In this document: piece after piece, positions 60,444 to 64,000 of the stretch
Position numbering within the stretch: the stretch's first letter is position 1
How the letters are laid out: every line of letters begins with the position of its first letter
Origin: Aegilops tauschii subsp. strangulata
Taxonomy: Eukaryota; Streptophyta; Magnoliopsida; Poales; Poaceae
Direction: 5' to 3'
DNA: 64,000 nt
Assembly: GCF_002575655.3 (NCBI RefSeq)
Contig: NC_053040.3
Location: 158,411,148-158,475,147, forward strand
The notes under the pieces: model-generated
What the model was told of the DNA's origin: nothing
Database searches by the model: none
What the model saw: the letters and a program-made list of their open reading frames with translations, nothing else
Translations under genes and position numbers: made by a program

Positions 60444-61087
60444 TGTCGTGGAATTGTCACGGCAGATGTCCTAGTGTGAGGACTTAGTCGTGAGGCCAAC
60501 GCATCTATGCGGTAGCTTGAGAGGGGTTGGGCGGAATCGAGAGACGCAACACAAGACAAGGATTTAGACAGCTTCGGGCCCCGGGAAACATCATCCGATA
60601 ATAGCCCTACATGCTGTTTGTGGCTAGGTCTCATTATGATCATGAGAGAGTCGCCGGTAAGCCGGCTCTTTGTGTCTAGCCCTAGAGATTGTTTCTTGTT
60701 CCCCCCCTCTTGGAGAGCCCTGCCCCTCCTTATATAAGTTGGAGGGGCGGGTTACGTGTGGAATCCTAGTAGGACTAGGACTAGTCTATCTTTTCTTACA
60801 AGTTGAATACAAGTCCGGGTCTTGCTTCCTCGTAAAGGAAATATTCGTCATCCCTTTCCTCTTTAAGCCGGCCCATCATAAACGTGAGCCGGCCTTCTGG
60901 GCCTTGGGCCTTGTCATCCATCTGAAACACCCGCCGGGTCACCAATGAGTCTTCAGGCTCGTGAATCGTCACACCAGTGAACCGCCAGACACATGAATCG
61001 CCAATCTTCTGGGGGTTGCCAATGAAACACCAAGTCCGGCCGGGCCATATATCCGGCCGGGTCATACCGCGGGGTATATCCCCGACA
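60444..61087 (-). repeat. 3' LTR of the second LARD-like element
   Basis: 644 bp, TGTCGTGG...CCCCGACA. It differs from the LTRs at 21755 and 27261 by many substitutions and small indels, for example about 60,700 and 60,930-61,030, so this copy belongs to a different subgroup or is older. Confidence 0.92.
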
Positions 61088-61963
61088 TTAACCCCCAGTT
61101 TAATTTGGATTTATCCATGTTAAACTAATCTGCAATATAAACACAAGAACAAATTTGACAGGTTGTGCTCCGGGTTAAATATTCTTGTAAGCCGGCACCT
61201 GATCATCCTTAAGTCCTTGACATTTTCTCCTGGAATATCCGGGTCAATAGGCCAGCTTCATAATCCATTTGCTGACATTGGCTCTTATAAATAAATATTA
61301 TACGAAATAATCCATTTGAGTCGGTTTCCAAAACTCCGGCTTAATAAACATCTTAGACTCAAGATTCATCTGGTGACCCGCCAGTTTAAAGATGTAGAGG
61401 CTGGCTAGTTATAATTGCCAAAATTACCGTCTTGTAAATATTGATAACACCGGGTCATAACTGTTGCCGACGCCGGGTCATTATTATTGGTGACACCGGG
61501 TCATGCTTGTTGCAAACACCGGGTCAATCTGGTCTGCTCCAAACTGAGAATTTGAAGATTTTTCTCCCTTATATGCATATCACCTGTAGCCCCCAAGTCT
61601 TAAGAGGAGAACATAGTGATAACTTAAGACTTGCTTCAATATAAGTGTTGCAACCTTGAAGAAAACCGGGTTATTCATCTCAATCATTAGCCATAAACTG
61701 AATATTCCACATATGTAGTCCCCAAGTGCCGGGTTGTCATGCTTGCAGCAACCTGGGACTTGTAATTGCCTTATGCTCATAAAAACTTCAACCAGTGTAG
61801 CCCCCAAGGGCCGGGTCATTATATAATAATGAGCAGGGACTTTGTAAATATGATCATGTAAACTTGACTAGCAACGTGTAGCCCCCAAGGGCCGGGTCAG
61901 TAAGATATTACTGAGCTGGGACTTTGTATATGATTCATTGATAATAACAGCATATGATGTAAT
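61088..61963 (-). other. Non-coding interior with repeated PPT-like motifs
   Basis: TAGCCCCCAAG-type motifs stand near 61587, 61714, 61798 and 61880, with a duplicated 'gtagcccccaagggccgggtca' block. 'aacaccgggtca' or 'gacgccgggtca' is repeated about every 25-30 bp at 61,445-61,530. No gene is seen. Confidence 0.65.
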
Positions 61964-62034
61964 CTCCACCATGGGGCTTGAACCCACGTCCACAAGGTTA
62001 AGAGCTTTGTACTCTACCAACTGAGTAATGGATC
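61964..62034 (-). tRNA. Degenerate tRNA-Lys(CUU)-like sequence
   Basis: On minus the 71-bp stretch aligns with plant tRNA-Lys(CUU), as I remember it. It has CTCAGTTGGTAGAG (D arm, box A-like), GCTCTTAACC with anticodon CTT at 62002-62000, CTTGTGGACGTGGG and the box B GGTTCAAGCCCC. Acceptor-stem ends do not pair well (5' gatccat, 3' ggtggag), and one base of the D-stem side is missing. It is most likely a pseudogene or tRNA-derived relic; functional expression is doubtful. It lies inside the LARD-like element, whose other copy lacks it between matching flanks. Confidence 0.8.
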
Positions 62035-64000
62035 TTTCAATATAATAGATTAAGGCTTGTGTACCTTGAATTTCGACAGGAGCAATTGGTAGCCCCCAAG
62101 GGCCGGCTCATTACAATGTGGTGAGTCGGGTCTTCAATAAGTTGAGCAAAAAATGTCTTTACATTAGCCCCCAAGTGCCATGGTGCATGCTGGCAGTGAC
62201 ATGGGACTTGCATATTTGATGTGATCTCAATTTAAATAATGTAGCCCCCAAGTGCCGGTTCGTAAGCCTGCAGCGACTCAGGACTATTCTTTCCATTGTA
62301 GAATAAATCATATCCATTGATAAAATAATAGCCATTGCGCCAAAGCGACTTTGAATACCTCATCTGTTGATAAGTCAATCCGGAGGTTAAATACCCGGTG
62401 GCTCTTGGCCAATGGCGATTTAATACGCCTCCATTGTAAGCCGGAATTTATACAACCCGGCGGCTTATAGCCTTTGAGAAAATCAAGAATTGATAACCCT
62501 TTTGAGACACCAATTTCAATCTTTGATGATGGGCTTGAATTTAATCATTTATGTAAGTCATAGCTCTGTAAATCCTGCAGAGTTTAAACAACATATGCCC
62601 TGGCGACTTAACGTCAAAAACCAGGGCGTGTAACCACCCAAATGTAGTCTTATCCTGCACATAATTAGATCACAAGATCCCTTGGCGGTTTACCGCAGGG
62701 CGGGTCATAATATCTCACATATAACCACTGTGATATTGAATTTATACTGCCGGTTTACATGACCTGTGCAGTAAGGGTGAAAACCCAATCCTTAGAAGCC
62801 AAACCTTCCAAGTATTAATATTGTCATATGCTGGCGACTTGTTCGTCGAAAGCCAGGGTGGGTTAATAGAAACCACATATATATATATGCTTCAGATATG
62901 AGCAAAAAGCTTCAAATAAAATCCAAAAATTGTTTGCAAACAAATACTTCAAAAAATTTGAGGCTTCTGATTCGAATACGATCAGAAAACCGTCCCAAAG
63001 GGGTTAAGCTAAGATTCGAATACGATCATATATCCCCCAGTGGCTTTGGCGTTGCCAATCAAGAGGGTACTGACAGCTATGTTCTCTTTGGTTCGAATAC
63101 GACCTATGTTTGAACAGGAAGCCCCCAAATGACCTTGAGAGTTGTTTAACGATGCTGATTCGAATACGATCCACGTCGGTTCCCAAAAGGGGTTGAGCTA
63201 TGATTCGAATATGATCAAGAAGCCCCCTAGTGAGCTCGGCAGTGTGCCGATCAAGAGGGTACCGACAGCTATGTTCTCTTTGGTTCGAATACGACCTATG
63301 TTTGAACAGGAAGCCCCCTAGTGATCATGAGAATATTTAACGACTCTGATTCGAATACGATCAGGGTCACACCTAAAGGGTTAAGCTAAATTCAAATATG
63401 ATCAGCTCCCAATGGTCATTAAAGCAGGGTACCTATGTTTGGGTTGTGCTTTGTAACAGACTCTTTTTGGTCCCTTTAATTTTTCCTGAGAACTCGAACT
63501 TTTGCGAGAGATAAATTCTTTTTGAACCGGAAAAACCAGATATTGAGAGTTCCAAAGCTTTGTGATAAACAAATTTACCTTGAACCAGATTCTGAACCGG
63601 ATTTGAGAGCTTCAAAACTTTGTGGCAGATAAATTTCCCTTGAACCGGATTTTAAACTGGATATTTAAGAGCTTCAGTGCTTTGTGGGAGATGTCAAGTC
63701 TCTTGAGCCGGATCTAAACTGGAATCCTTCTTTTTAAGCCAGAAATTTTCTGACGGCCTTTAAACTTTTTACCAATATGGCGGTAGCCTCCGGGACCGGG
63801 TTATTTTTCCCTCCAATGACCCGGAGTTGTTGAATGCATTGAAACCGACCAATGCTGCCGAGTCATATCATTGTAGCCCGCGAGTCTCAAGACGACTCGA
63901 GGAGTTGGCTTTGAGATTCTCCATATTGACCACAGCATAAGGTGTATATCATTGGTGTTAATAGCGCGATGTGAATCCACAGAAGGTTGAGGTGACTGCG
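62035..64000 (-). other. Non-coding interior continued
   Basis: It holds further PPT-like motifs (about 62090, 62166, 62242, 63121, 63220, 63310) and a tandem duplication of about 190 bp containing 'gatcaagagggtac.gacagctatgttct' and 'aacaggaagcccc' (63,055-63,120 and 63,248-63,318). 'gattcgaatacgatc' recurs at least four times. Nothing coding is recognised. Confidence 0.65.

Larger units (their letters stand above)
60444..64000 (-). mobile_element. Second copy of the LARD-like element (3' part)
   Basis: Its LTR (60444-61087) is colinear with 21755-22408. The interior (61088-64000) is colinear with 22409-~25370, down to 'gtgaatccacagaaggttga' at the window end. Minus orientation, so this is the 3' end, with the 5' LTR beyond the window. 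It disrupts the protease frame of the gypsy element; the TSD at the left should be GACAC (60439-60443). The interior has no coding frame. It holds a tRNA-Lys-like sequence absent from the other copy. Confidence 0.9.

Overview
This window looks like intergenic DNA from a large grass genome, most likely a Triticeae cereal (wheat, Aegilops or barley group). I infer this from recognisable families: gypsy LTR elements whose LTRs begin TGATACGTCTCC or TGTCGGGGATATACC, a CACTA element with TTTGCCATCTGC subterminal repeats, a Stowaway MITE, and plant-type splice sites. Almost everything is transposable-element sequence, and I see no intact single-copy host gene. Family names are from memory; boundaries and target-site duplications (TSDs) were read directly.

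Layout. 1-~690: fragment of a gypsy internal domain. ~690-2304 and 3898-~4640: a segment with CACTA-like subterminal motifs and two exons of a B3-like gene, split by a solo LTR (2305-3892, TSD ATATC). ~4730-5718 plus 18685-18736: an array of ~460-bp tandem repeats, split by a 12,966-bp CACTA element (5719-18684, TSD AAT). The CACTA element carries a TNP2-type transposase gene, a TNPA/Transposase_24-type gene, a long hairpin and a captured Nudix-hydrolase exon. 18737-30954: a 5'-truncated LTR retroelement with an antisense gene, itself split by a non-coding LTR element (21755-27913, TSD GGACC). 30955-33588 and 50663-52322: a gene-bearing segment (B3-like/F-box pseudogene, exonuclease-like pseudogene) ending in a CACTA-like terminus. 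It is split by a gypsy element (33589-50662, TSD ACCTG), which is itself split by a second gypsy element (35821-44915, TSD CTCCA). 52323-56680: an LTR-like fragment and a decayed element ORF. ~56690-60443: the 5' half of another gypsy element (LTR, gag, protease), interrupted at 60444 by a second copy of the non-coding LTR family, which runs off the window.

None of the LTR elements visible here encodes reverse transcriptase or integrase in the part seen, so all look non-autonomous and would need enzymes in trans. The CACTA element is the only one close to self-sufficient; its TNP2 frame is broken only by two one-base changes in homopolymers. The most interesting signals are these: (1) an F-box reading frame that becomes continuous when a 17-kb retroelement is removed; (2) a tRNA-Lys-like sequence inside an element whose primer-binding site also matches tRNA-Lys; (3) polypurine-tract-like motifs repeated through that element; (4) the captured Nudix exon with its splice sites; (5) convergent antisense genes in two retroelements.
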